Shown in pieces: positions 31,722 to 40,214 of a stretch of DNA of 64,000 nt. The DNA is from Tersicoccus mangrovi (GTDB taxonomy: Bacteria > Actinomycetota > Actinomycetes > Actinomycetales > Micrococcaceae). The translations under genes and the position numbers were made by a program. The first letter of the stretch is position 1. Every line of letters starts with the position of its first letter. The stretch is taken from contig NZ_JBAJMW010000003.1 in the NCBI RefSeq assembly GCF_036881825.1, forward strand, positions 186,001 to 250,000, in the 5' to 3' direction. The notes under the pieces were generated by a model. It was not told the DNA's origin. It saw nothing but the letters and a program-made list of their open reading frames with translations, and ran no database searches.

Positions 31722-33371
31722 GTGAATCCCACCGTCACGCCGAACGACGTCTATCACGCGACCGCGGAGGACGAGACCTATCTGACCACGGTCCAGGAGG
31801 TCACCTCCGCCGCGGCCGGACGGAGGTTGGCCGACCGGCCGGACGTCATCCACAGCGCCCGCGGGTACGCGCTGGTCAACGACGGCCTGACTCCGCACGA
31901 GGCGATGGTCGAGGACCTGTTGTTCGTCCGGGACACCCTGGACCGCGCCGGGATCTCTCTGCTGCTCGTGCGCGGCAACGACGCGCGACCCGTGATCGCG
32001 GTGCCCTGGACGGAGCGGAAGAAGTTGCAGGAGGCGCTCGTCGCCGCCTGCCAGGACGAGCCGTTCTACTCGGTGACGGTCGACGCCCGCAAGAACCGCG
32101 CCCTGCTGGTGGCCGACGGCAAGCTCGCCGAGAGCACCAAGGCCCGCATGTTCCGGCTCTACCGGCCGCGGGTGGTGCCGCACGGCGGTCTGCTCTACGG
32201 GCACGAGACCGGCGTGCAGATCGAGCTGTGGAAGTGGGAGGGCGAGACCCTGCAGCTGCCGATCGAGAACTCGATCACCCGGCGCACGCTGCCGGCCGAC
32301 GAGGCGGTCCGCGGCACGGTCGAGCGGTTCGGGCGGACGTGGCCGACCATCGAGAACATGTTCGCCGACCACGCGACGGACATCGACTTCCCCATCGACA
32401 TCGTCTTCTCGTGGGTCAACGGATCGGACGCCGAGCTGCTGGCCCGCCGCGCGTCCTACCTGCCCGGCGTCGTGCTCGGGGAAGGGGATGCCGCGGAGGC
32501 CCGGTACCGGCAGATCGACGAGCTGCGGTACGCGCTGCGGTCCGTGCACATGTTCGCTCCGTGGGTCCGCCGCATCTTCCTGTGCACCGACTCGGCCCTG
32601 CCGGACTGGCTCGACGCCGAGCACCCGGCCGTCACCGTCGTGCGCGCCGAGGACCACTTCGCGGACCCGTCCGTGCTGCCCGTGTTCAACTCGCAGGCGA
32701 TCGAGGCGCAGCTGCAGAACATCGAGGGGCTCAGCGAGTACTTCCTCTACTCCAACGACGACATGTTCTTCGGCCGCCCGATCGGCCCCGACCTGTTCTT
32801 CTCCCCCGGCGGGATCACGAAGTTCATCGAGGCGAGCACCCGCATCGGACTGGGCGACAACCACCTGGACCGTTCCGGGTTCGAGAACGCGGCCCGCGTG
32901 AACCGCCGGCTGCTGTACGAGAAGTTCGGGCGGATCACCACCCGGCACCTCGAGCACACGGCCGCGCCGCTGCGCAAGAGCGTGCTGCGGGAGATGGAGC
33001 AGGAGTTCAGCACCGAGTTCGCGGAGACCGCGGCGAGCCGGTTCCGGGCCAAGGACAACATCTCCGTGACCAACTCGCTGTACCACTACTACGCGCTGCT
33101 GACCGGGCGGGCCGTGACCAAGGTGGGCGCGAAGGTCAAGTACGTGGACACCACGGTGCCGAGCGGGCTGAACCAGCTGGACAAGATGCTGCGGAAGCGC
33201 AACCAGGATTTCTTCTGCCTCAACGACGGCTCGTTCCCCGAGGTCAGCGCGGAGGAACGGCAGCAGCGGGTGACGGACTTCCTGACCCGCTACTTCCCGA
33301 TCCCGGCGCCGTGGGAGAAGACCTCCGTGCCGGAGGACACCGCGAAGCGGGAGACGGCCTCAGAGGGCTGA
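31722..33371 (+). CDS. Stealth-family sugar-phosphate transferase
   Basis: 549 aa. Stealth proteins (CapB/LcbA/GlcNAc-1-P transferase-like) transfer hexose-1-phosphate to polysaccharides. All four conserved regions are visible: CR1 PIDIVFSWVNGSD (about 225), CR2 RYRQIDELRYALRSVHMFAP with EYFLYSNDDMFFGRP, CR3 NRRLLYEKFGRITTRHLEHT and CR4 FRAKDNISVTNSLYHYYALL. A ~220-residue N-terminal domain precedes CR1. GTG 31722 with GGAAAGG upstream. It stands alone, away from a capsule locus. Its 3' end overlaps the phosphodiesterase gene by 12 nt. Confidence 0.9.
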   Translation: MNPTVTPNDVYHATAEDETYLTTVQEVTSAAAGRRLADRPDVIHSARGYALVNDGLTPHEAMVEDLLFVRDTLDRAGISLLLVRGNDARPVIAVPWTERKKLQEALVAACQDEPFYSVTVDARKNRALLVADGKLAESTKARMFRLYRPRVVPHGGLLYGHETGVQIELWKWEGETLQLPIENSITRRTLPADEAVRGTVERFGRTWPTIENMFADHATDIDFPIDIVFSWVNGSDAELLARRASYLPGVVLGEGDAAEARYRQIDELRYALRSVHMFAPWVRRIFLCTDSALPDWLDAEHPAVTVVRAEDHFADPSVLPVFNSQAIEAQLQNIEGLSEYFLYSNDDMFFGRPIGPDLFFSPGGITKFIEASTRIGLGDNHLDRSGFENAARVNRRLLYEKFGRITTRHLEHTAAPLRKSVLREMEQEFSTEFAETAASRFRAKDNISVTNSLYHYYALLTGRAVTKVGAKVKYVDTTVPSGLNQLDKMLRKRNQDFFCLNDGSFPEVSAEERQQRVTDFLTRYFPIPAPWEKTSVPEDTAKRETASEG

Positions 33372-34289
33372 GGCCAGGCTCCGCGACGCGGGGGCGGTGC
33401 GGACGTCGTGGCCGGCCGCGGCGAGCCGCCGGGCCACCTCCTCGGCGTCCACACGCTCGCCCACGAGGTCGCCACCGGCGGCCGGAACCACGGTGTGCAG
33501 CACGGTGTCCGGGTAGACGTGCACCATGTTGTAGGTCTGCGCCGCGTCTCGCCCCATCGTCGGACGGATCCCGCTGTCGGCGTCGACCGGCCGCGTGAGG
33601 TCCTGTGTGTAGCAGGTCGCCGAGGCCACGGAGACGGGGATGCCGGCGAACGTCGCGGTCGTCGAGTAGTGCAGGTGCCCGGCGAGGATCGAGACGATGT
33701 CGCTGCCGCGCACGACGTCCGCGAGCCGGGACTGGCCGCGCAGCTCGACGAGGGCGGCGAGGTCCTGGACGCACGGGACCGGCGGGTGGTGCATCGCGAG
33801 CAGGGTGCCGTCCGGTGCGGCCACGGACAGTTCGTCGGCGAGCCAGCGCAGCTGCTGGTCGGAGAGCTCACCGTGGTGGTAGCCGGGCACGGTGGTGTCG
33901 AGCACGATGATCCGCAGGCCGCCGACCCAGTGCACCTCGTCCATCGGCTCGGTGGTGCGGGCGTCGCCGCGCAGGTGCTCCCGCAGGTTGGCGCGGTCGT
34001 CGTGGTTGCCCATCACCCAGATCATCCGAGTGCCCAGACTCTCGGCGACGGGGTCGACCATGGCGCGCAGGGCGGCGTAGGCGTCCGCCTCACCGTGGTC
34101 GGCGAGGTCGCCGGTGACGACGATCGCGTCCGGAGAACCGCCGGCCGTCCTGATCTGCTCGAACACCCCCCGGGTGCGCTCCTCGGCGTCGAGGACGCCG
34201 CCGACGCGGCCCTCCGCACGCAGGTGGGTGTCACTGACGTGGAGCAGGAAGTAGGAAGGATCGGGGTGTTCGGACCGGAGGGTGGTCAT
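33360..34289 (-). CDS. Metallophosphoesterase, CpdA-like (cyclic nucleotide phosphodiesterase family)
   Basis: 309 aa. Class III phosphodiesterase motifs: HVSDTHL, VTGDLADHGEADAY, WVMGNHDDR, LLAMHHPP and ILAGHLHYS supply the two-metal site. The family includes 3',5'-cAMP phosphodiesterase CpdA and Rv0805. The C-terminal part (GRDAAQTYNMVHVYPDTV) fits the Rv0805-like group. ATG 34289. The leader has a perfect hairpin (34328-34347). A CRP/GlxR-like palindrome lies 1.6 kb away in front of the acyl-CoA genes, making a cAMP connection plausible but unproven. Confidence 0.85.
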   Translation of the reverse strand: MTTLRSEHPDPSYFLLHVSDTHLRAEGRVGGVLDAEERTRGVFEQIRTAGGSPDAIVVTGDLADHGEADAYAALRAMVDPVAESLGTRMIWVMGNHDDRANLREHLRGDARTTEPMDEVHWVGGLRIIVLDTTVPGYHHGELSDQQLRWLADELSVAAPDGTLLAMHHPPVPCVQDLAALVELRGQSRLADVVRGSDIVSILAGHLHYSTTATFAGIPVSVASATCYTQDLTRPVDADSGIRPTMGRDAAQTYNMVHVYPDTVLHTVVPAAGGDLVGERVDAEEVARRLAAAGHDVRTAPASRSLASAL

Positions 34290-34327
34290 CGGTCGGCTCT
34301 CTCGTGAGACGTGTCTGCGTGGCGTTC

Positions 34328-34347
34328 CCGGGTGTGTGGACACCCGG
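34328..34347 (-). promoter_or_regulatory. Perfect hairpin in the phosphodiesterase leader
   Basis: CCGGGTGT (34328-34335)/ACACCCGG (34340-34347) around GTGG, 39 nt before the start codon. It may be an RNA hairpin or a protein-binding palindrome; nothing distinguishes the two. A TTGACT hexamer lies further upstream on the minus strand. Confidence 0.4.
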
Positions 34348-34504
34348 TCCGACGGGACGATCGTCACATGATCGAGACCGACCGGTCGGTAACGACACCA
34401 GTCAACAAGTCTGAAACCGACGCCGCGTGAATGTCCAGTGAACGCCTCGTGATGTGAGGTATTCGACGTCGTGACACCCTGCGGATGGGTCGGATTCCGC
34501 CGAC

Positions 34505-35767
34505 TCAGACGAAGGCGGAGATCCCGGTCGCGGCCCGCCCCACGATGAGGGTGTTGATCTCGAACGAGCCCTCGTAGGTGTGCAGCACCTCGACGTCGGC
34601 GAGCAGCTTGGCCATCTCGTGATCGGTGAGGATGCCGTTGCCGCCGAGCAGGTTGCGCCCGACGGACAGCGTCTCGCGGGCCAGGCGCGTGAGCGTGGAC
34701 TTGGCCAGCGCCGCCTGCGGCATCGTCAGGCGGCCCTCCTCCTGCGTGCGGGCGATCTGCGTCATGAGCCCGAGGCTGAGCGTGAGGTTGCCGAACATCT
34801 CCGCGAGCGCGGCCTGCACGAGCTGGAACGCGCCGAGCGGGCGGCCGAACTGCTGCCGGTCCAGGGCGTAGCGGCGCGCGATGTCGACGGCGGCGAGCTG
34901 GGCGCCGACGGCCTGCCAGCCGACCCAGGCGCGGGAGTCGCACAGCAGCCGGTTGGCCGCCGCGAAACCCAGCGCTCCGGGCAGCCGGTTCTCCTCGGGC
35001 ACCCGGACGTCGTCGAAGGTCAGGTCCGCGTTCTGCATGATCCGCAGGCCGAGCTTGTGCTCGATCTTCGTGGCGGCGAAGCCGGGCCGGTCGGTCTCGA
35101 CGATGAACGCCTTGATCACGCCGTCCGCCTCGTCGCGAGCCCAGGTGAGGACGATGTCGGCGACGGTGCCGAGGCCGATCCACCGCTTGGCGCCCGAGAT
35201 GACCCAGGTGTCGCCGTCGCACCGGGCCGTCGTGGCCAGGCCGCCGGCGATGTCGGACCCGTGATCCGGCTCGGTCAGGGCGAACGAGCCGAGCGTCGCG
35301 AACCGCGACAGCCCCGGGATGAACCGCTCCCGCTGCTCGGCGGAGCCGAGGGCCTCGATCATGCCGACGACGAGCTCGTTGTGGATGCCGACGACGGAGG
35401 AGAGGGAGACGTCCGCGCGGGCCAGCTGCGCGTGCAGCAGACCGGTGAAGAGACGGCTGCCGGGCTCCAGACCCAGGTTGCCGTAGCCGCGATCGCCCAG
35501 GTCGGCGAGCAGGTCACGCGGCAACTCGTCGCGCTGCCACGGCCCGATGCTCGCCGGTCGCACCCGCTCCTGCAGCCATGCGGTGGCCTCGGCCAGGCGC
35601 CGCTGCTCCGTCTCGGGCAGCGCGCCGGCGACGTCGAGCACGTCGAGCGGCAGGAGGCCGTCGAGGGCGTCCGCGGCGGCGGCGGCGGCGGGTCGGAGTG
35701 CCGGGCTCATGGCGGCGGTGCCGGTGTCGGCGGCGGTGTCGGAGAGGGCGGTGTCGATGGGGCGCAC
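34505..35767 (-). CDS. Acyl-CoA dehydrogenase (glutaryl-CoA dehydrogenase-like)
   Basis: 420 aa FAD enzyme. Marks: SFALTEPDHGSDI, WVISGAKRWIGLGTVADI, DVRVPEENRLPG, ALDRQQFGRPLGAFQLVQ, GGNGILTDH and the catalytic Glu in LHTYEGSFEINTLIVGR. The YEG...NTLIVGRAATG ending resembles glutaryl-CoA dehydrogenase, but the substrate is not certain. Start GTG 35767 with GAGGAG 8 nt upstream adds ~20 Ala/Asp/Thr-rich residues before an internal ATG. Divergent from the acyl-CoA synthetase gene; monocistronic. Confidence 0.88.
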   Translation of the reverse strand: MRPIDTALSDTAADTGTAAMSPALRPAAAAAADALDGLLPLDVLDVAGALPETEQRRLAEATAWLQERVRPASIGPWQRDELPRDLLADLGDRGYGNLGLEPGSRLFTGLLHAQLARADVSLSSVVGIHNELVVGMIEALGSAEQRERFIPGLSRFATLGSFALTEPDHGSDIAGGLATTARCDGDTWVISGAKRWIGLGTVADIVLTWARDEADGVIKAFIVETDRPGFAATKIEHKLGLRIMQNADLTFDDVRVPEENRLPGALGFAAANRLLCDSRAWVGWQAVGAQLAAVDIARRYALDRQQFGRPLGAFQLVQAALAEMFGNLTLSLGLMTQIARTQEEGRLTMPQAALAKSTLTRLARETLSVGRNLLGGNGILTDHEMAKLLADVEVLHTYEGSFEINTLIVGRAATGISAFV

Positions 35768-35826
35768 GGTGCGGGCTCCTCGGTGTGGAGACGGGTACGG
35801 CCACGTCTGCGGAGTCTGATCGAGAC

Positions 35827-35875
35827 TTCCACATGGTTGGATGTCCAAGTATAGTCCGATGTGATCTGAATCACG
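35827..35875 (+). promoter_or_regulatory. Divergent acyl-CoA promoter with two palindromes (CRP/GlxR-like)
   Basis: For the synthetase, -35 TTCCAC (35827-35832) and -10 TATAGT (35850-35855) are 17 nt apart. Back-to-back with it lies TATACT on the minus strand (35848-35853) for the dehydrogenase. TTGGA-TG-TCCAA (35837-35848) fills the spacer and may bind the MarR protein encoded downstream. TGTGATCTGAATCACG (35860-35875) matches the TGTGA-N6-TCAC rule for CRP/GlxR in nine of ten half-site positions. Confidence 0.6.
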
Positions 35876-35926
35876 AATGCCGCACCTCAACGCCGCATCT
35901 CGAACACCGCCCCGGTCGGAGGTCCC

Positions 35927-37867
35927 ATGCCCATACAGTCCGAGTCCCACGCGTCCGGCACGGTCACCGAGCGCTTCCGCGCCGCACGGGACCGGCTCGT
36001 CGAGCTGCGCGAGGACGCCGCGGCCGCCGTCGCCGAGTTCGCGTGGCCCCGGTTCGAGCACTTCAACTTCGCCCTCGACTGGTTCGACGCGGTCGCCGCG
36101 GGCCCGCGCGGGGACACGGATGCGCTCGTCATCGTCGAGGAGGACGGCGAGGCCGTGCACCACACGTGGGCCGAGCTGTCCCGGCGGTCCGCCCAGGTCG
36201 CGACGTGGCTGCGGGAGCAGGGCGTGCGACGCGGGGACCGGATGATCCTCATGCTCGGCAACCGCGTCGAGCTGTGGGAGCTCATGCTCGCCGGCATCAA
36301 GCTCGGCGTCGTGCTCATCCCCACGACGACGCAGATGGGACCGGCCGACCTGCGCGACCGGGTGGAGCGCGGCGAGGCCCGGTGGGCGGTGGCGGCCGGG
36401 GACGCAGCCCCCCAGGGCGCCGGGCACAGTGCCGTCCAGGACGCCGACAAGTTCGACGACGTGCCGGGCGACTACCGCGTCGTCCAGGTCGGCGGCACGG
36501 TGCCGGACGGACGACTGGACTACGCGCAGTCGTCCGATGCGGCGGAGACCTTCACCCCGGACGCCCCCACGGGCGCGGACGAGCTGCTGCTGCTCTACTT
36601 CACCTCGGGCACGACGTCGCGGGCCAAGCTCGTCGAGCACACGCACACCTCCTACCCCGTGGGCCACCTGTCGACCATGTACTGGATCGGCCTCGAGCCG
36701 GGCGACGTGCACCTGAACGTCGCGTCGCCGGGCTGGGCCAAGCACGCGTGGTCCAACGTGTTCGCGCCGTGGATCGCCGAAGCCACGGTGTTCATCCACA
36801 ATTACTCGCGGTTCGACCCGGCGGCACTGATGGCGAGCATGGAGCGCCACGGGGTGACGAGCTTCTGCGCGCCGCCGACCGTGTGGCGCTACCTCATCCA
36901 GGCCGACCTGACACAGCTGCGGACCCCGCCGCGCAAGCTGGTCTCCGCGGGGGAGCCGCTCAACGCCGAGGTGATCGACCGGGTGGCCGCGGCGTGGGGG
37001 CAGACCATCCGCGACGGATTCGGGCAGACCGAGACGACGGTGCAGGTGGGCAACGCGCCCGGCCAGCGGTTGACCATCGGCGCGATGGGCCGTCCGCTGC
37101 CGGGGTACGACGTCGTGCTCCTCGACGTGGCCACGGGCGAGGAGGCCGACGAGGGCGAGCTCGCTCTCCGGTTGGACCCGCGGCCCATCGGGCTGATGCG
37201 CGGCTACCACGGCGACCCCGAGCGCACCGCCGACGTGTTCCGGGACGGCTTCTACCGCACCGGGGACATCGCCTCCCGGGACGAGCGCGGGGTGCTGACC
37301 TACGTCGGCCGCAGCGACGACGTCTTCAAGTCCAGCGACTACCGCCTGAGCCCGTTCGAGCTGGAGAGTGTGCTGATCGAGCACCCCGCCGTTGCCGAGG
37401 CCGCCGTCGTCCCCTCCCCCGACGAGCTGCGCCTCTCGGTGCCCAAGGCGTTCGTCGTCCTCGTCGGCGGCCACGAGCCGGGCCCGGACCTGGCCGAGGA
37501 CATCCTGCGGTACTGCCGCGAGCACCTGGCCCCGTACAAGCGGATCCGGCGGCTCGAGTTCGCCGAGCTGCCGAAGACGATCTCGGGGAAGATCCGCCGG
37601 GTGGAACTGCGTGCGGCCGAGGTGGCGCGGCACGGGTCGGGCACGACGGCGGCCCCGCAGGGAACGGCACAGCAGACGACACCGCTGGAGGGCTTCGGCG
37701 TCGAGTACACCGACACGGACTTCCCGTCCCCGCGCGGGTCTGGGACGGACGGGTCCGGCACGGCCGCAACCGGTGCGGCCGCAACCCGCGCCGGTGCAGG
37801 CACCGACTCGAGCTCCGGCGAGGGAGGCGAGGATGGATCAGCCGCTGCCGCGGGATCCGATCGCTGA
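35927..37867 (+). CDS. AMP-forming acyl-CoA synthetase
   Basis: 646 aa. ATP-dependent activation of a carboxylic acid to its CoA thioester. P-loop-like LLYFTSGTTSRAKLVEH (residues ~222-238), A5 DGFGQTETTVQVGN, A7 FYRTGDIASRDERGVLTYVG, A8 DDVFKSSDYRLSPFELE and the A10 lysine in PKTISGKIRR. The PGWAKHAWSNVFAPW segment is typical of the ACSM/medium-chain acyl-CoA synthetase group. A Thr/Gly/Ala-rich tail of ~60 residues follows. GGAGG before ATG 35927. Its 3' end overlaps the MarR gene by 35 nt. Confidence 0.88.
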   Translation: MPIQSESHASGTVTERFRAARDRLVELREDAAAAVAEFAWPRFEHFNFALDWFDAVAAGPRGDTDALVIVEEDGEAVHHTWAELSRRSAQVATWLREQGVRRGDRMILMLGNRVELWELMLAGIKLGVVLIPTTTQMGPADLRDRVERGEARWAVAAGDAAPQGAGHSAVQDADKFDDVPGDYRVVQVGGTVPDGRLDYAQSSDAAETFTPDAPTGADELLLLYFTSGTTSRAKLVEHTHTSYPVGHLSTMYWIGLEPGDVHLNVASPGWAKHAWSNVFAPWIAEATVFIHNYSRFDPAALMASMERHGVTSFCAPPTVWRYLIQADLTQLRTPPRKLVSAGEPLNAEVIDRVAAAWGQTIRDGFGQTETTVQVGNAPGQRLTIGAMGRPLPGYDVVLLDVATGEEADEGELALRLDPRPIGLMRGYHGDPERTADVFRDGFYRTGDIASRDERGVLTYVGRSDDVFKSSDYRLSPFELESVLIEHPAVAEAAVVPSPDELRLSVPKAFVVLVGGHEPGPDLAEDILRYCREHLAPYKRIRRLEFAELPKTISGKIRRVELRAAEVARHGSGTTAAPQGTAQQTTPLEGFGVEYTDTDFPSPRGSGTDGSGTAATGAAATRAGAGTDSSSGEGGEDGSAAAAGSDR

Positions 37868-38342
37868 CGCGCAGCGGAACTGGGAGCGCCGCGGCTGGGA
37901 GGCCCAGGCCGCGCCGATGGCGGCGGTCACCGCGATCATGCGCACCCAGCAGCTGCTGATGCTGCGCATCGAGGGCGTGCTCAAGCCGTTCGCCCTGACG
38001 TTCTCGCGCTACGAGCTGCTGACGCTGCTGGCGTTCACGCGGCGCGGGGAGCTGCCGATGAGCCGGGCCAGTTCGCTGCTGCAGGTCCACCCGACGTCGG
38101 TCACCAACGCCGTGGACCGGCTGCAGGCCGCGGGCCTCGTGGACCGGACGCCGCACCCGGTGGACCGGCGCACGACGCTGATCCGGCTCACCTCCGACGG
38201 ACGCGACCTGGCGCGCCGGGCGACGGAGGCCCTGAACCGGGAGGTCTTCACCGACACCGGGTTCGACACCGACGACGTCGACGCACTGATCCGGATCCTC
38301 GCCCGGTTCCGGCAGCAGGCCGGCGACTTCGCCGTCGACTGA
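37833..38342 (+). CDS. MarR-family transcriptional regulator
   Basis: 169 aa. Winged helix: LPMSRASSLLQVHPTSVTNA, then VDRLQAAGLVDRTPHPVDRR and TTLIRLTSDG. The start lies inside the 3' end of the acyl-CoA synthetase gene (35-nt overlap) with GGGAGGCGAGG upstream, so the two are coupled. A regulator co-transcribed with an acyl-CoA synthetase commonly senses the acid or its CoA ester and controls its own unit (inference). Confidence 0.87.
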   Translation: MDQPLPRDPIADAQRNWERRGWEAQAAPMAAVTAIMRTQQLLMLRIEGVLKPFALTFSRYELLTLLAFTRRGELPMSRASSLLQVHPTSVTNAVDRLQAAGLVDRTPHPVDRRTTLIRLTSDGRDLARRATEALNREVFTDTGFDTDDVDALIRILARFRQQAGDFAVD

Positions 38343-38344
38343 TC

Positions 38345-38361
38345 GCTCGCGGAACGCGAGC
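38345..38361. terminator. Hairpin between the MarR gene and enoyl-CoA hydratase gene
   Basis: GCTCGCG-GAA-CGCGAGC, a perfect 7-bp stem between convergent genes. Confidence 0.5.
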
Positions 38362-38374
38362 CGGCGGGAAGACC

Positions 38375-39196
38375 TCAGCGGTGGCGGAACTCCGGCTTCC
38401 GCTTTTCCACGAAGGCGGCCATGCCCTCCTTCTGGTCCTCCGTGGCGAAGGCCGAGTGGAACAGCCGGCGCTCGATCTGCACGCCGTGGGTCACGCCCGT
38501 CTCGAAGGCCGTGCTGACGGCCTCCTTGGCGAGCATCGCGACGGGCTTCGACTTCTCCGCGATCGTGCCGGCGGCCTCGAGCGCCTCGTCGAGCAGCCGC
38601 TCCGCGGCCACGACCCGGGAGACGAGACCGGCGCGCAGCGCCTCCTCGGCGTCGATCTGCCGGCCCGTGAGGATCATGTCCATCGCGAGCGCCTTGCCGA
38701 CCGCGCGGGTGAGCCGCTGCGTGCCGCCCATGCCGGGCAGCACGCCGAGGGAGATCTCGGGCTGACCGAAGCGGGCGGAGTCCGCGGCGATCACGAGGTC
38801 GCACATCATCGCCAGCTCGCAGCCGCCACCGAGCGCGTAGCCGGAGACGGCGGCGACGAGCGGGATCCGCAGCCGGGTCAGGTCCTCCCAGTGCCGGAAC
38901 CAGTCCGCGGCGTACATGTCCATGTAGGACTGCGACGCCATCTCCTTGATGTCGGCGCCGGCCGCGAAGGCCTTCGCCGAGCCGGTGATGACGACGGCGC
39001 CGACGCCCGGGTCGGCGTCGAAGGCCGTCGCCGCGGCGACCAGCTCGTCCATCGTGGACTTGTTCAGGGCATTGAGGACCTTCGGCCGGTTCAGGGTGAT
39101 GAGGCCGACCCGGCCCCGGGTCTCGACCCTGATGTTCTCGTGCCCGATGTTCTCGTGCCCGATGTTCTCGTGCCCCGCGTTCGCGTCATCACTCAT
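38375..39196 (-). CDS. Enoyl-CoA hydratase
   Basis: 273 aa crotonase-family enzyme that hydrates 2-enoyl-CoA. Both catalytic Glu regions are kept: YALGGGCELAMMCD and FGQPEISLGVLPGMGGTQRL; the oxyanion segment is AFAAGADIKEMA and the end is AFVEKRKPEFRHR. In this operon the likely substrate is methacrylyl-CoA. The N-terminus carries three tandem copies of GHENI (residues 8-22), encoded by an exact 15-nt repeat, absent from normal hydratases. ATG 39196 follows the mmsB stop by 4 nt. Confidence 0.93.
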   Translation of the reverse strand: MSDDANAGHENIGHENIGHENIRVETRGRVGLITLNRPKVLNALNKSTMDELVAAATAFDADPGVGAVVITGSAKAFAAGADIKEMASQSYMDMYAADWFRHWEDLTRLRIPLVAAVSGYALGGGCELAMMCDLVIAADSARFGQPEISLGVLPGMGGTQRLTRAVGKALAMDMILTGRQIDAEEALRAGLVSRVVAAERLLDEALEAAGTIAEKSKPVAMLAKEAVSTAFETGVTHGVQIERRLFHSAFATEDQKEGMAAFVEKRKPEFRHR

Positions 39197-39200
39197 GCCC

Positions 39201-40214
39201 TCACCCTCCCACGCCGGCGTCGCCGGAAGCGGCCCCGTCGGCAGCCGAGCCGCCCGCCGAGGCGTCCCGGATGTCCGTGATGATGCCGGAGAAGTCCCGG
39301 GTGGCGCCCTCCCCGGCGGCGTACCGCTGGTAGATGGCGGCCGCGGCCGGGCCGATCTCGGCGGCGACGCCGGTGCTCTCGAGCGCGGCGAGCGCGAGAC
39401 CGAGGTCCTTGGCCATCAGTGCCCCGGCGAAACCGGGCCGGTAGTCCCGGTTGGCGGGGCTCGTGGGCACCGGCCCGGGCACGGGGCAGTTGGTCGTGAC
39501 CGACCAGCACTGACCGGACGCGGTGGAGATGACGTCGAAGAGCGCCTGGTGCGTCAGCCCGAGCTTCTCGCCCAGCACGAAGGCCTCGGAGGAGACGATC
39601 ATGCTCGCGCCCAGGATCATGTTGTTGCAGATCTTGGCCGCCTGCCCGGCGCCGTGGGCCCCGCAGTGCACGATCTTCCGGCCCATCACCTCGAGCAGCG
39701 GCATCAACTGCGGCAGGTCGGCCTCGTCCGCGCCGACCATGAAGGTCAGCGTGCCGGCCTCGGCACCGACGACGCCGCCCGAGACGGGCGCGTCCGCACT
39801 GCGGTGCCCGGCCGAGAGCGCGGCCTCGGCGGCCTCGCGGGACTCCTCGACGGTGATGGTCGAGCAGTCCAGGAACAGCGTGCCGGGCTCGGCGGCGGCG
39901 AGCAGCCCCGGCCCGTCCTCCTCTCCCCGGTAGGCGCGCAGCAGGTGGGCGCCGCTGGGGAACATGGTGATCACGATCCGCGCGCCGGACGCGGCGGTGA
40001 CGGCGTCGTCGGCGACGGGAATGCCGGCGGCGCGGGCGGCGTCGAGTGCGGCGGGCACGACGTCGAACCCGGCCACGTCGTATCCGGCGGCGACCAGGTT
40101 GGCGGCCATCGGCAGGCCCATGTGCCCGAGGCCCAGGAAGGCGATACGGCTTGCCCTCCCGGACTCGGCAGACGGATCGGCCGGATCCGCAGGGGTCGGC
40201 GTGGTCTCGGTCAT
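39201..40214 (-). CDS. mmsB: 3-hydroxyisobutyrate dehydrogenase
   Basis: 337 aa. Oxidises 3-hydroxyisobutyrate to methylmalonate semialdehyde in valine degradation. NAD motif AFLGLGHMGLPMAANLVAAG (after a ~25-residue tail), DAPVSGGVVGAEAGTLTFMV, catalytic Lys in GAGQAAKICNNMILG and DYRPGFAGALMAKDLGLAL. A low-complexity Gly/Ala/Asp C-terminus follows. Its ATG overlaps the stop of the upstream hydrolase by 4 nt (40211-40214). Confidence 0.93.
   Translation of the reverse strand: MTETTPTPADPADPSAESGRASRIAFLGLGHMGLPMAANLVAAGYDVAGFDVVPAALDAARAAGIPVADDAVTAASGARIVITMFPSGAHLLRAYRGEEDGPGLLAAAEPGTLFLDCSTITVEESREAAEAALSAGHRSADAPVSGGVVGAEAGTLTFMVGADEADLPQLMPLLEVMGRKIVHCGAHGAGQAAKICNNMILGASMIVSSEAFVLGEKLGLTHQALFDVISTASGQCWSVTTNCPVPGPVPTSPANRDYRPGFAGALMAKDLGLALAALESTGVAAEIGPAAAAIYQRYAAGEGATRDFSGIITDIRDASAGGSAADGAASGDAGVGG

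Noticed and set aside
34505..37633. 1042-codon minus-strand frame beginning inside the acyl-CoA synthetase gene
   Set aside because: Only its last ~420 codons (acyl-CoA dehydrogenase) look like protein; the rest is antisense to the synthetase and crosses the divergent promoter.
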